A stretch of DNA of 64,000 nt from JBMOOG01 sp049324535. GTDB taxonomy: Bacteria > Pseudomonadota > Alphaproteobacteria > Rhodobacterales > Rhodobacteraceae. Shown here one piece after another: positions 1-8,627 of the stretch; within the stretch, counting starts at the first letter, position 1, and the number at the start of each line of letters is the position of its first letter. The position numbers and the translations under genes are program-made. Location: assembly GCA_049324535.1 (NCBI GenBank), contig JBMOOG010000014.1, positions 46,079-110,078 of the forward strand, in the 5' to 3' direction. The notes beneath the pieces were generated by a model. The model was not told the origin of the DNA. It saw only the letters and a list, made by a program, of their open reading frames with translations, and ran no database searches.

Positions 1-824
1 CCGAAATGGGTGACACCTTCATCGGCGATGGCGTCGTAGATCGCCCGCGCGGTGATGTCGCGGCAGCAGACGAGGGTGCCGCCCACCAGGGGCAGCGTCC
101 AGGCGTGGCACCAGCCGTTGCAGTGGAAGAGGGGCACGATCGTCAGGTAGACCGGGAAGAGCTGCATCCGCCAGCCGATGATGTTGGCCGTCGCCGCCAG
201 CGCGGCGCCCCGATGGTGATAGACCACCCCCTTGGGCCGCCCGGTGGTGCCCGAGGTGTAGTTGATCGCGATCGATTCCCATTCGTCCTCGGGGAAGATC
301 CAGGGCGCGGCGGGATCGCCGCCCGCCATCAGTTCGTCCCAGGTCGCGTGATGGCCCGAGGCGGTCTGGCCCTCGTCCACCACCTCGACGATCTCGGGCC
401 GGGGTCCGGTCATCTGCCGCAGCGCGGACTCGGCAAGGGGCACAAGCGTCGAGTCGACCAGAACGATCCTCGCCCCCGCGTGTTCGAGAATGTAGACCAC
501 GGTGTCCACGTCGAGCCGGGTGTTGATGGTGTTGAGCACCGCGCCCGCGGCGGGCACCCCGAAATGCGCGATGACCTGCTGCGGGATGTTGGGCAGGAGA
601 GTCGCGACCACATCGCCGGGCCGGATGCCCCGCAGAGCCAGGGCCGAGGCAAGCCGGCTGACCTCGGCGGCATACTCGGCATAGGTCAGACGAGTCGATT
701 TCCAGACCAGCGCGGTCCGGTCGGCAAAGACGTCGGCCGCGCGGGCCAGATGCGACAGGGGGGTAAGCGGCGCATGGTTCGCGGCGCATTTCTCCAGTCC
801 GGTCTCATCCGCAAGCCAGCCCAT
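1..824 (-). CDS. Acyl-CoA synthetase (AMP-binding), N-terminal part, runs off the left edge
   Basis: Reading leftward from the ATG at 824-822 gives about 274 residues with no stop before the window edge. It is an ANL-superfamily ligase that makes acyl-CoA through an acyl-adenylate. The AMP-binding loop YTSGTTGRPKGVVYHHRG (about residue 184) is intact and is followed by TIVPLFHCNGWCHAW, typical of medium-chain or methylthiopropionate ligases (DmdB-like). The adenylate-closing half and C-terminal lysine lie outside the window, so substrate cannot be judged. It diverges from the EamA gene at 912. Family is sure; a DmdB assignment is only a suggestion. Confidence 0.9.
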   Translation of the reverse strand, partial: MGWLADETGLEKCAANHAPLTPLSHLARAADVFADRTALVWKSTRLTYAEYAAEVSRLASALALRGIRPGDVVATLLPNIPQQVIAHFGVPAAGAVLNTINTRLDVDTVVYILEHAGARIVLVDSTLVPLAESALRQMTGPRPEIVEVVDEGQTASGHHATWDELMAGGDPAAPWIFPEDEWESIAINYTSGTTGRPKGVVYHHRGAALAATANIIGWRMQLFPVYLTIVPLFHCNGWCHAWTLPLVGGTLVCCRDITARAIYDAIADEGVTHF

Positions 825-911
825 TCCCGTCCTCCCCGACGATGCGTGTCGCAATCGGGCGCGATTATCGGCGAGCGCCACGCTTGTTGGAAGGCAGGAA
901 TTGAGGCGGGG

Positions 912-1841
912 ATGCATGCAATGACGGCAAGGGCGGCCAATGCGACACTGGCGGCGGCGGGGCTGATCCTCGGCTATGCGGTCATCATCGCCTTTACCGA
1001 CAATTATGTGCGGGTCATCGCGGCCGAGGGCGGGCTGTGGCAGTTCCACGCGACGCGCACCGCGATGGCGCTGGCGATCGCGGGGCTTGTGGCGGTTCCG
1101 CTCGGCCTGAGGCTGCGTCCGGTCAATCCGCGCGCGGTCCTTGCGCGCAGCGTCATCCACGCCTGCGCGATGGTGGTCTATTTCGGCTGCCTCGCCTTCC
1201 TGCCGGTGGCGGTGGTCGCGGCGGGTCTCTTCACGGCGCCGATCTTCGTGCTTCTCATCGCGCGCTACGCCTATGCGCGGCCGATCGGTCCCGTCCGCAT
1301 CCTGGCCGTGGCGGTCGGCTTTCTGGGCGTGATCCTCGTGCTGGGTCCGGCCCGCGATACCGGAGGGGTGGCGGCCGCCGCGCCGGTGGTCGCCGGGGCG
1401 CTCTACGCGCTGGGCAACGTCGCGACCCGCGAATGGTGCCCGCAGGAAAGCGCCGAGACGCTGACGCTGGGCTTCTTTCTCTTGCTGGGCGTGTTCGGCC
1501 TTTTCGGCATGGCGGGACTTGCGCTCTGGGCGCCGGCGGTGCCCGACGGAGCCGCCGGCTTCGTCCTGCGGGGGTTCGTCTGGCCCTCGGGCACCTTTCT
1601 CTTCTGGACCTTCGTGCAGGCACTGGGGTCGCTGGTGGGCGTGGCGATGATGGTGCGCGCCTACCAGATCGCGGACGCAAGCCGCGTCGCGATCTTCGAA
1701 TACGTCATCCTGCCGGCCTCGGCCTTCTGGAGCTGGGCTCTCTGGGGCGAGACGCTGGACCGGCAGGCGTGGCTGGGGATCGGTCTCATCATCGCGGCCG
1801 GGGCGATGATCGTGATCCGCGCCGAGGGCCGTCGCGGATGA
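912..1841 (+). CDS. EamA/DMT-family transporter
   Basis: A 309-residue inner-membrane protein with about ten hydrophobic helices in two repeated halves, as in the drug/metabolite transporter (RhaT/EamA) family. Substrate unknown. GAGG at 903-906 fits the ATG at 912; an ATG at 921 in the same frame is an alternative. The open frame continues far upstream, but that part is antisense to the acyl-CoA ligase and is not protein-like. Its stop overlaps the start of the sulfotransferase by 4 bases (ATGA), so the two are translationally coupled. Confidence 0.88.
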   Translation: MHAMTARAANATLAAAGLILGYAVIIAFTDNYVRVIAAEGGLWQFHATRTAMALAIAGLVAVPLGLRLRPVNPRAVLARSVIHACAMVVYFGCLAFLPVAVVAAGLFTAPIFVLLIARYAYARPIGPVRILAVAVGFLGVILVLGPARDTGGVAAAAPVVAGALYALGNVATREWCPQESAETLTLGFFLLLGVFGLFGMAGLALWAPAVPDGAAGFVLRGFVWPSGTFLFWTFVQALGSLVGVAMMVRAYQIADASRVAIFEYVILPASAFWSWALWGETLDRQAWLGIGLIIAAGAMIVIRAEGRRG

Positions 1842-2491
1842 TCGTGTCCCCCGGGCGGAACTTCGTCTTCGTGCATGTGCCGAAGACCGGCGGCACCGCG
1901 CTGGCGCTGGCGCTCGAGGCGCGGGCGCAGGCCGACGACATTCTGATCGGGGACACGCCCAAGGCCCGGCTCCGGCGCGGGCGGCTGGCCGCCCTTCCGG
2001 TGCGGGGCCGGCTCTGGAAGCATTCGACGCTTGCCGATCTCGATGGGTGGCTCGGGGCCGACGACCTTGCGCGGATGTTCGTCTTCACGCTGGTGCGCAA
2101 TCCCTGGGACCGGATGCTCAGCCTTTACGCCTGGTCACGGGCGCAAAGGTTCCGGCATCCGGTGGTCGCGCTTGCGCAGTCGGCCGATTTCACGGGGTTC
2201 CTGCGCGACCCCGACCTTCAGGCGCGCGTGATGGCCGCCCCTGTGGCGGCCTACGTGACCGATGCCTCCGGTCGTGAACGCTGCGACGCCTTCGTGCGCC
2301 TCGAGCATTTCGCCGAGGATGTCGCCCCGGTCGAGGACCATCTCGGCTTTGCGCTAGGACCGCTGCCCCGGGCCAACGCCTCGGACCGTCCGCGCGACTG
2401 GCGGACGGCCTATGATGACGAGGGCCGCGAGATCGTTGCGCGCCTCTGCGCCGACGACATCCGGCGCTTCGGCTATCGCTTCGACCCCTGA
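1838..2491 (+). CDS. Sulfotransferase family 2 protein
   Basis: A 217-residue cytoplasmic protein. The N-terminal FVHVPKTGGTALALAL is the 5'-phosphosulfate-binding loop of PAPS-dependent sulfotransferases. FTLVRNPWDRMLSLYAW (about residue 90) is the 3'-phosphate-binding motif. It resembles the compact Sulfotransfer_2 proteins thought to act on polysaccharides or small acceptors; the acceptor is unknown. The start overlaps the stop of the EamA transporter, so the pair may export or handle the same compound. It ends 28 bases before the convergent fadJ. Confidence 0.85.
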   Translation: MIVSPGRNFVFVHVPKTGGTALALALEARAQADDILIGDTPKARLRRGRLAALPVRGRLWKHSTLADLDGWLGADDLARMFVFTLVRNPWDRMLSLYAWSRAQRFRHPVVALAQSADFTGFLRDPDLQARVMAAPVAAYVTDASGRERCDAFVRLEHFAEDVAPVEDHLGFALGPLPRANASDRPRDWRTAYDDEGREIVARLCADDIRRFGYRFDP

Positions 2492-2519
2492 GCGGCCGGC
2501 AACCGTGGCCCCTGGGCCG

Positions 2520-4721
2520 TCAGGCGGCCTTGGCCGGCTGTCCGAAGCGCCCGTAGAAGGTCTCGCCGCGCTCGGCCATCTCGCGCAGCAGGCGCGGCGG
2601 CTCGAACCGCGGACCGAAGCGGCGCGCGAGGTCCTCCGAGAGCTCGACCGCCCGTGCCGCGCCGAGGATGTCGAGCCAGCCGAAGGGCCCGCCCGACCAG
2701 GGGGCGAACCCCCAGCCGAGGATTGCGCCCACGTCGCCTTCGCGGATGTCGGTAAGCACACCGGCCTCGAGCGCGCGCACCGCCTCGAGCACCTGCGCGA
2801 AGAGAAGGCGATGCTGCACCTCGGCCAGATCGGGCTGGATCGCGGCCTCGGGCCATTCCTTCGCCAGCCCGTCCCACAGACCGAGACGGCCGCCCTTCGC
2901 GTCGTAAGCGTAGAAGCCCGCGTTCGACTTGCGGCCAAGCCGGCCCATGTCGGCCATGCGGAACAGGACCGCGTCCACCGCGCCGTCCGGATAGGCATCG
3001 CCCATCGCGGCCTTCGTCGCCTTGGCGATCTTCACCCCGAGGTCGATCGAGGTCTCGTCCACCAGTTGCAGCGGGCCAAGCGGCATTCCGACCAGTTTGG
3101 CGGCGTTCTCGACCAGGGCCGGGGTGACGCCTTCGGCCACCATGCGGATGCCTTCGTTGATGTAGGGGATGATGCAGCGGTTGGCGTAGAAGAAGCGCGC
3201 ATCATTCACGACGATCGGCGTCTTGCGGATCTGGCGCACGAAATCGAGCGCCTTGGCCACCGCGATGTCGCCGGTCTGACGGCCCCGGATGATCTCGACC
3301 AGCATCATCTTGTCCACGGGGCTGAAGAAGTGGATGCCGATGAAGCGGTCGGGCCGGATGCTGGCCTTCGCCAGGTCGCTGATCGGAAGCGTCGAGGTGT
3401 TGGTGGCAAAGACCGCGTCCGTGCCGATCACCGCCTCGGCCGACCGGGTCACTCCGGCCTTGACGCTCGGATCCTCGAAGACGGCCTCGACGACCAGATC
3501 GGCCCCGGCCAGTGCGGCATAGTCGGTGGTGGCGGTGATCCGCGACAGGACCTCGGCCTTCCTTTCGGCCGTCACCTTGCCGCGCTTCATCCCCTTGTCG
3601 AGCAGGTCGGCGGAATGCGCCTTGCCGCGGTCGGCGGCCTCCTGCGTCGCGTCGATCAGCACCACCTCGATGCCGGCGTTGGCGCTGACATAGGCGATGC
3701 CCGCACCCATCATGCCGGCGCCGAGGACGCCGAGTTTTCGCACCTTCTGGTCAGCGACCTTCGGCCGGTTCGCGCCCTTTTCCAGCGCCTCCTTGTTGAG
3801 GAAGAGCGACCGGATCATCGCCGAGGACGAGGGGTTCATCAGCACCGAGGTGAACCAGCGCGCCTCGATCTTCAGCGCGGTGTCGAAGGGCACGAGCGCG
3901 CCTTCATAGACCGCGGCCAGAAGCGCCTTCGCCGCCGGATAGACGCCCTGCGTCTTGCCCAGCACCATCGCGTTCGCGCCAACGAAGGTCATGTAGCCGG
4001 CCGGGTTGTAGGGCGCACCCCCCGGCATCTTCCAGCCCTTCTGGTCCCAGGGGCGCACGCAATCGGCATCGGTGGCGCCGAGGATCCATTCCTTCGCCCG
4101 CGACAGCAACTGGTCGGGGGCCACGACCTCGTCGATCAGCCCCGCACCCTTGGCCGCCTTCGGGTCCAGCATCTTGCCTTCCAGAAGCACCGGCGCCGCC
4201 GCCATCGCGCCGACCATGCGCGAATAGCGGGTGGTGCCGCCGCCGCCGGGGAAGAGGCCCACGAGGATCTCCGGCAGGCCGATCCTTGCCTTCGGGCTGT
4301 CGGCCATGATCCGGCGGTGGCAGGCCAGCGCGATCTCGGTGCCGATGCCGGCCGAGGTGCCGGGAATGGCGCAGACCACGGGCTTGGCGCCCTTCAGCGT
4401 CTTGGGGTCCATGCCCGCCCGTTCCAGCTTGCGCAGGATGTGGTGGCCCGACATGGTGAAGTCGAAAAGCGCCTGAGCCGGATTGTCGCCCGCCTCGTCG
4501 CGGATGCGCGCCAGCACGTTCAGGTCCATCCCCCCGGCGAAGCTCTCCTTGCCCGAGGTCACGATGATCCCCTTGACCGACGCATCGCCGAGCGCGCGGT
4601 CGACAAGAGCGTTGAATTCGGCGAAGCCCTCGCGGGTCATCACGTTCATCGACTTGCCGGGCAGATCCCAGGTGATCGTCGCGATGCCGTCGGCGTCGGT
4701 GGCGTAGTGGAATTCGGTCAT
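2520..4721 (-). CDS. fadJ: Fused enoyl-CoA hydratase / 3-hydroxyacyl-CoA dehydrogenase (FadJ/FadB type)
   Basis: A 733-residue bifunctional beta-oxidation enzyme: trans-2-enoyl-CoA to 3-hydroxyacyl-CoA to 3-ketoacyl-CoA. The N-terminal crotonase domain (about 1-190) has the catalytic-Glu segment GLPEILVGLFPGGGGTTR. The NAD domain begins with KLGVLGAGMMGAGIAYVSAN (about 330). The dehydrogenase dyad His lies in IGIHFFSPVDKMMLVEI (about 470), followed by two C-terminal helical domains. The length suits the alpha subunit of the trifunctional complex. AGGAGAA precedes the ATG, which overlaps the bicupin stop by 4 bases. It is the last gene of the leftward operon that also encodes the thiolase partner. 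Confidence 0.95.
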   Translation of the reverse strand: MTEFHYATDADGIATITWDLPGKSMNVMTREGFAEFNALVDRALGDASVKGIIVTSGKESFAGGMDLNVLARIRDEAGDNPAQALFDFTMSGHHILRKLERAGMDPKTLKGAKPVVCAIPGTSAGIGTEIALACHRRIMADSPKARIGLPEILVGLFPGGGGTTRYSRMVGAMAAAPVLLEGKMLDPKAAKGAGLIDEVVAPDQLLSRAKEWILGATDADCVRPWDQKGWKMPGGAPYNPAGYMTFVGANAMVLGKTQGVYPAAKALLAAVYEGALVPFDTALKIEARWFTSVLMNPSSSAMIRSLFLNKEALEKGANRPKVADQKVRKLGVLGAGMMGAGIAYVSANAGIEVVLIDATQEAADRGKAHSADLLDKGMKRGKVTAERKAEVLSRITATTDYAALAGADLVVEAVFEDPSVKAGVTRSAEAVIGTDAVFATNTSTLPISDLAKASIRPDRFIGIHFFSPVDKMMLVEIIRGRQTGDIAVAKALDFVRQIRKTPIVVNDARFFYANRCIIPYINEGIRMVAEGVTPALVENAAKLVGMPLGPLQLVDETSIDLGVKIAKATKAAMGDAYPDGAVDAVLFRMADMGRLGRKSNAGFYAYDAKGGRLGLWDGLAKEWPEAAIQPDLAEVQHRLLFAQVLEAVRALEAGVLTDIREGDVGAILGWGFAPWSGGPFGWLDILGAARAVELSEDLARRFGPRFEPPRLLREMAERGETFYGRFGQPAKAA

Positions 4722-5695
4722 GATCGTTCTCCTGTCGCGCGGGGGCGGCCGTCGGCGTGCCGATACCGGCGCGCGGCGCCGTCCTTCACGCTGATGAGGT
4801 CGTGGTCGGGGTAATGGACGGCATCCCGCTCAAGCCGGGTGCCGAGGGTGAGATAGTCGGCCGGCCGGCCGGTGCGGTTCTCGAGGCAATGGCCGATGGC
4901 GCGTCCCGCGGGCCAGCAGACCATGTCGCCGGGGCCGAGCGTCGTCTCGACGTCCTCGACCAGCGTCGGATGGCCGTCGAGGACATAGATCATCTCGTCC
5001 TCGGCCTCGTGCCAGTGGCGGAACGACGAGGCGCTGCCCGGCGGCAGGCGTTCGAGATGCACGCCGAACTGGCTGAGGCCGCCCCGTTCGCCCAGCACGG
5101 CATGGCTGTAGCCGCCCAGCGTGAGGCCGAGCACCGGATGGACGAAGGGCGGCTCGGCCACCCAGGTCCGGTCGGCCGCGCGCTGGATGCGTTCGGCCGG
5201 GGTCGAGGGGTCGAAGGGACGGCCCCAGACCGGGGCCAGCCCGCGAAGCCATTCGGGCAGCTCGCCCTGCCGCAGGACGTCGCCGTCCGGCCCGAGAAGG
5301 CGCCAGTCGGTCAGCCCGTTCACCTGCCGGCGCCCGCTGTCGGGGTAGGTGCAGACGTCCCCGGCGACCCGGCTGCCCGCGATCAGGTAGCGCACCGGCG
5401 CATCGCCCCGATTGACGATCTGATGCGCATTCGGATCGCCGTGACGCCAGCAAAGGGCATCGCCGGGGCCAAGCCCGTGGTCGCCGTCATCATCGACCAG
5501 CACCGGGTGGCCTTCGATGACGAACAGGAATTCGTCCTCGGCGGAATGCCAGTGCCGCTGCGAGGACCGCGCCCCCGGCGGCAGGGTTTCAAGATGGGCC
5601 CCGAACTGGGTCAGGCCGCCGGCATCCGACAGATGCAGGGTCTCGGCGCCGTCGGCGGCGCGATGACGCGGTGCGGCGGCCGGATCGACGATCAT
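4718..5695 (-). CDS. Double-cupin (bicupin) protein
   Basis: A 325-residue soluble protein made of two cupin_2 barrels. Each has the metal motif, SSQRHWHSAEDEF (about residue 45) and SSFRHWHEAEDEM (about residue 225), with glycine-rich second motifs further on. Both resemble the single cupin at 6153, so it looks like a duplication of that gene. Cupins bind a divalent metal through HxH..E..H and act as dioxygenases, isomerases or sugar/ligand binders; the reaction here is unknown. It overlaps its neighbours by 4 bases on both sides, inside a beta-oxidation operon. Confidence 0.85.
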   Translation of the reverse strand: MIVDPAAAPRHRAADGAETLHLSDAGGLTQFGAHLETLPPGARSSQRHWHSAEDEFLFVIEGHPVLVDDDGDHGLGPGDALCWRHGDPNAHQIVNRGDAPVRYLIAGSRVAGDVCTYPDSGRRQVNGLTDWRLLGPDGDVLRQGELPEWLRGLAPVWGRPFDPSTPAERIQRAADRTWVAEPPFVHPVLGLTLGGYSHAVLGERGGLSQFGVHLERLPPGSASSFRHWHEAEDEMIYVLDGHPTLVEDVETTLGPGDMVCWPAGRAIGHCLENRTGRPADYLTLGTRLERDAVHYPDHDLISVKDGAARRYRHADGRPRATGERS

Positions 5696-6156
5696 GCGGG
5701 GCGCCTCATCTCCGGGCCGCGGGTGAGCGCGTGGCCGAAGATCACCGAAGGGTCGAGCGGCCAGGCCGCGGAGGAAAACGGATAGCTCGCCTCGGTGAAG
5801 CGCCAGGCTCCGCTCTCCCGGCGCACCAGCGCCGCGGAGGCGGCATGCGGCGGCTGGATCCTCTCGCCGCCCGCGATCATGTGGGTGAAGTGCCAGCCGA
5901 CGATGCGGTCCGATCGCTGGAACTGCGCCTCGCGCGCCAGCCGTTCATAATGCGTGACCCCCCGCTGCGCGAGCCCCTGCGAAAGCGTCCGGAAGCTCGC
6001 TTCCGCCTCATCCGCCGAGGTCAGCACGAGGTCGGCATCGCTCAGGCGCAGCAGATAGGGCAGCTCGATCATCGCGACATAGGCCGCGAAGTCCCCGGCC
6101 AGGACCGCGGCGGAGACCGTGTCGAGCGCCCTCTGGTAGATCGCCAGCGGTGTCAT
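5692..6156 (-). CDS. NTF2-like / SnoaL-fold protein
   Basis: A 154-residue protein starting MTPLAIYQRALDTVSAAV. The pattern is a helical N-terminus (GDFAAYVAMIELPYLL), a mid-domain with HYERLAREAQFQ and the strand IVGWHFTHMI, then AALVRRESGAWRFTEASYPF. This matches the NTF2-like fold used for binding and for small-molecule isomerases. The function is not known. The ATG at 6156 overlaps the cupin stop upstream (ATGA), and its own stop overlaps the bicupin start. A longer open frame extends upstream, but that part is antisense-like and without homology. Confidence 0.7.
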   Translation of the reverse strand: MTPLAIYQRALDTVSAAVLAGDFAAYVAMIELPYLLRLSDADLVLTSADEAEASFRTLSQGLAQRGVTHYERLAREAQFQRSDRIVGWHFTHMIAGGERIQPPHAASAALVRRESGAWRFTEASYPFSSAAWPLDPSVIFGHALTRGPEMRRPA

Positions 6157-6623
6157 CGCGGCCCGTTCCACGGCGTGCCGTCGCGATAGGTGATCTCGGC
6201 CTTTCCGCCCTCGAGCCGAAGGCACATGTCCACGTCCGAATAGTGCGCGACCTCGCGCGGGGCGCGGGTCCCGACGACGAGGAATCGCGCCACCCGGTCC
6301 GAGCGGTTGATGAAGTGGTGCCCGTTGCGGTCGCCGGCCGGGAAGGCCGCGCAGTCGCCCGGCCGCATGACCGTCTCGCCCTCGTCCTGGATCAGCGTGC
6401 ATTCGCCCTCGGTCACCATGACGAACTCGTCCTCGTTCTCGTGCCAGTGCCGCAGCGAGGAGAGCGCACCGGGTTCGAGGGTCACGAGGTTGGCGCCGAA
6501 CTGGGTCAGCCCGCCCGCGTCGCCGAGGCGCAGGGACGAGCGCCCCTTCATCATCTCGGCGTATGGCGCCGGGTAGATCGAGCCTGTCCGGACCGGGACC
6601 GTGTCGAGCTTGATGACCGGCAT
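6153..6623 (-). CDS. Single-domain cupin protein
   Basis: A 156-residue cupin_2 protein. Motif 1 is SSLRHWHENEDEFVMVTEG (about residues 55-73), with HxH and Glu metal ligands. Motif 2, PGDCAAFPAGDRNGHHFIN, supplies the third His. No signal peptide. It sits 2 bases after the thiolase stop and overlaps the NTF2-like gene by 4 bases, so it is surely cotranscribed with both. The same HWHxxEDE signature recurs twice in the bicupin two genes downstream. Substrate unknown. Confidence 0.82.
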   Translation of the reverse strand: MPVIKLDTVPVRTGSIYPAPYAEMMKGRSSLRLGDAGGLTQFGANLVTLEPGALSSLRHWHENEDEFVMVTEGECTLIQDEGETVMRPGDCAAFPAGDRNGHHFINRSDRVARFLVVGTRAPREVAHYSDVDMCLRLEGGKAEITYRDGTPWNGPR

Positions 6624-6625
6624 CG

Positions 6626-7837
6626 TCAGATCCTTTCGATGATCGTGGCCGCGCCCATGCCGGAGGCGACACAGAGTGTCGCAAGCCCCGTGCCCTTGCC
6701 GGTCCGTTCGAGTTCGTCGAGGAGGGTGCCGAGGATGATGGCGCCCGTGGCCCCCAGCGGATGGCCCATGGCGATGGCGCCGCCGTTCACGTTCACCTTG
6801 TCCGGCGCCACGTCGAAGGCCTGCATGAAGCGCAGCACGACCGCGGCGAAGGCCTCGTTCACCTCGAAGAGGTCGATGTCGGAGATCGCCATGCCCGCGG
6901 CCGCCAGCGCGCGCTCGGTGACCGGGACCGGCCCGGTCAGCATGATGGTCGGGTCGGTGCCGATCTTGGCGGTGGCACGGATGCGGGCGCGCGGTCTCAG
7001 CCCGTGCATCTTGCCGAATTCGGCCGAGCCGATCAGCACGGCCGCGGCGCCATCCACGATCCCGCTCGAGTTGCCGGCGTGGTGGATGTGTTCGATCCGC
7101 TCGAGATGCGGATACTTCATCAGCGCCACCTTGTCGAAGCCGGGCATCACCTCGCCCATGTCCTTGAACGAGGGCTTGAGCGCGCCGAGCGTCTGCATGT
7201 CGGTGCCCGGCCGCATGTATTCGTCGCGGTCGAGGATCACGAGACCGTTCTGGTCGCGGATCGGCACCACCGACTTCGCAAACCGGTTGTCGGCCCAGGC
7301 CTCGGCGGCCCGGCGCTGGCTTTCGACGGCCAGCGCATCGGCGTCGTCGCGCGAGAAGCCGAACTCGGTCGCGATGATGTCGGCGGAGATCCCCTGCGGC
7401 ACGAAGTAGGTCTTCATCGCCAGCGTCGGATCGACCGCAATGGCCGCGCCGTCCGAGCCCATCGCCACCCGGCCCATCATCTCGACGCCGCCGGCGATGT
7501 AGCCCTGGCCGGCACCGGCCTTGACCTGGTTCGCGGCCAGGTTCACCGCCTCGAGCCCTGAGGCGCAGAAGCGGTTGATGGAAAGGCCGGGAATGCGCTC
7601 GTCGAGGTCCGACATCAGCACCGCCGATCGGGCGAGGCAGCCGCCCTGTTCGCCGACCTGCGTGGCGTTGCCCCAGATCACATCCTCCACCGCATGGCCG
7701 TGCAGGCCATTGCGATGGGCGATGGCGTTCAGGATCCGCGCCGACAGCGCGACCGATGTCACCTCGTGCAGGCTGCCGTCCGGGCGCCCCTTGCCGCGCG
7801 GGCTGCGGATGGCGTCGTAGATGAAGGCGTCGCTCAT
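6626..7837 (-). CDS. Thiolase family protein (acetyl-CoA C-acyltransferase, FadA/FadI type)
   Basis: A 403-residue thiolase that cleaves 3-ketoacyl-CoA with CoA. The nucleophilic Cys is in INRFCASGLEAVNLAANQ (about residue 90). The catalytic His is in GGAIAMGHPLGATGAI (about 360), and the second Cys is in ATLCVASGMGAA near the C-terminus. A strong GGAGG lies before the ATG. It follows the GST gene by 10 bases. With FadJ it would form a complete degradative module, but here the two are separated by three cupin/NTF2 genes. Confidence 0.93.
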   Translation of the reverse strand: MSDAFIYDAIRSPRGKGRPDGSLHEVTSVALSARILNAIAHRNGLHGHAVEDVIWGNATQVGEQGGCLARSAVLMSDLDERIPGLSINRFCASGLEAVNLAANQVKAGAGQGYIAGGVEMMGRVAMGSDGAAIAVDPTLAMKTYFVPQGISADIIATEFGFSRDDADALAVESQRRAAEAWADNRFAKSVVPIRDQNGLVILDRDEYMRPGTDMQTLGALKPSFKDMGEVMPGFDKVALMKYPHLERIEHIHHAGNSSGIVDGAAAVLIGSAEFGKMHGLRPRARIRATAKIGTDPTIMLTGPVPVTERALAAAGMAISDIDLFEVNEAFAAVVLRFMQAFDVAPDKVNVNGGAIAMGHPLGATGAIILGTLLDELERTGKGTGLATLCVASGMGAATIIERI

Positions 7838-7847
7838 GGGGTCCTCC

Positions 7848-8480
7848 TCAGGCGCGGTCCGACGGGCGGCCGGGCATCAGGTCATAGGGGTGTTTCCAGC
7901 CGGGCAGGGCCGCGATCCGGCCGAGCCAGGCGTCGATCGCCGGGAAATCCGAGCGGTCGAAGCCGAAGGGTTCGGGATAGTAGAGATAGCTGCAGCAGGC
8001 GAAATCGGCGATGGTCGGCGCCGCGCCCACGACCCAGTCGCGCTCGTCCAGATGGTGTTCGAGCGTGTGCAGCGCCGCCTGCACGCGGTTGTGGAAGAAG
8101 GCGATGGTCTCGCGGGAGCGTTTCTCGGCGGCGAGGAAGTTCATCATGAAGCGCAGCGAGCCGATCTGCGCCGATCCCTTGTGGTTGTCCCAGAAGAGCC
8201 AGCGCAGGACCTCCTCCCGCTGGTCCGGCGTGCCGAGGAACGCGCCCGTCCTTTCGGCCACATGCAGCTGGATCACCGCCGACTGGGCGATCGCCCGTCC
8301 GTCCTCCACCAGAACCGGCGCCTCGCCCATCGGGTTGATGGCCCGGAAGGCAGGGGTTCGGGTCTCGCCGTGGAAGAAGTCGACGAAGACCGGTTCCCAG
8401 TCGTAACCGGAGAGTTCCATGGTCAGCGCCGCCTTGTAGGCGTTGCCGGATTCCCCGAAACAGTAGAGCTGCGCCGTCAT
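7848..8480 (-). CDS. Glutathione S-transferase family protein
   Basis: A 210-residue cytosolic GST. The thioredoxin-like N-terminal domain carries CFGESGNAYKAAL, with a Ser in the usual activating position, and the cis-Pro/glutathione segment GEAPVLVEDG followed by AIAQSAVI. An all-helical C-terminal domain follows, with WVVGAAPTIADF as N-capping box. It is the first gene of the block GST-thiolase-cupins-FadJ, after a 338-base gap full of repeats. It may detoxify an electrophilic intermediate of the pathway; the substrate is unknown. Confidence 0.85.
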   Translation of the reverse strand: MTAQLYCFGESGNAYKAALTMELSGYDWEPVFVDFFHGETRTPAFRAINPMGEAPVLVEDGRAIAQSAVIQLHVAERTGAFLGTPDQREEVLRWLFWDNHKGSAQIGSLRFMMNFLAAEKRSRETIAFFHNRVQAALHTLEHHLDERDWVVGAAPTIADFACCSYLYYPEPFGFDRSDFPAIDAWLGRIAALPGWKHPYDLMPGRPSDRA

Positions 8481-8498
8481 GCCGCCACCCGATCCCGA

Positions 8499-8606
8499 CC
8501 CGTGGGGGTTTCACGCCCCCACACCCGCATCTGTCCCGTGGGGGTTTCACGCCCCCACACCCGTATCTGCCCCGTGGGGGTTTCACACCCCCACGCCCCC
8601 GTGGGG
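8499..8606. repeat. Three tandem 36-bp units, each a hairpin
   Basis: Units begin at 8499, 8535 and 8571, exactly 36 bases apart. The first two are nearly identical; the third diverges after about 8598. Each contains the inverted repeat GTGGGGG...CCCCCAC around the loop TTTCACG (loop TTTCACA in the third). The third unit ends in another stem, CCCCACG-CCCC-CGTGGGG (8589-8606). The array lies just upstream of the GST start in a gene-free stretch. Its role is unknown; hairpins in the transcript could affect stability or termination of read-through from the dehydrogenase gene. Confidence 0.85.
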
Positions 8607-8627
8607 TATTTTCCCGAAGCAGAAGAA
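8589..8627 (+). repeat. Interspersed element, copy A (hairpin + GGGTATTTT + GAAGCAGAAG)
   Basis: A 7-bp stem (8589-8606) runs into GGGTATTTT (8604-8612) and then GAAGCAGAAG (8616-8625). The same order of parts recurs at 56315-56381 and 60665-60714, and in part on the other strand at 8776-8798. It looks like a dispersed intergenic element rather than a gene signal. Confidence 0.6.

Noticed and set aside
2412..4814. 800-residue plus-strand open frame opposite fadJ
   Set aside because: It mirrors a certain gene; its sequence is His/Asp/Arg-rich with no domains, as expected for antisense of GC-rich coding DNA.
8499..8606. CRISPR array
   Set aside because: The 36-base period fits a CRISPR repeat, but the units are contiguous, with no spacers and no cas genes near.
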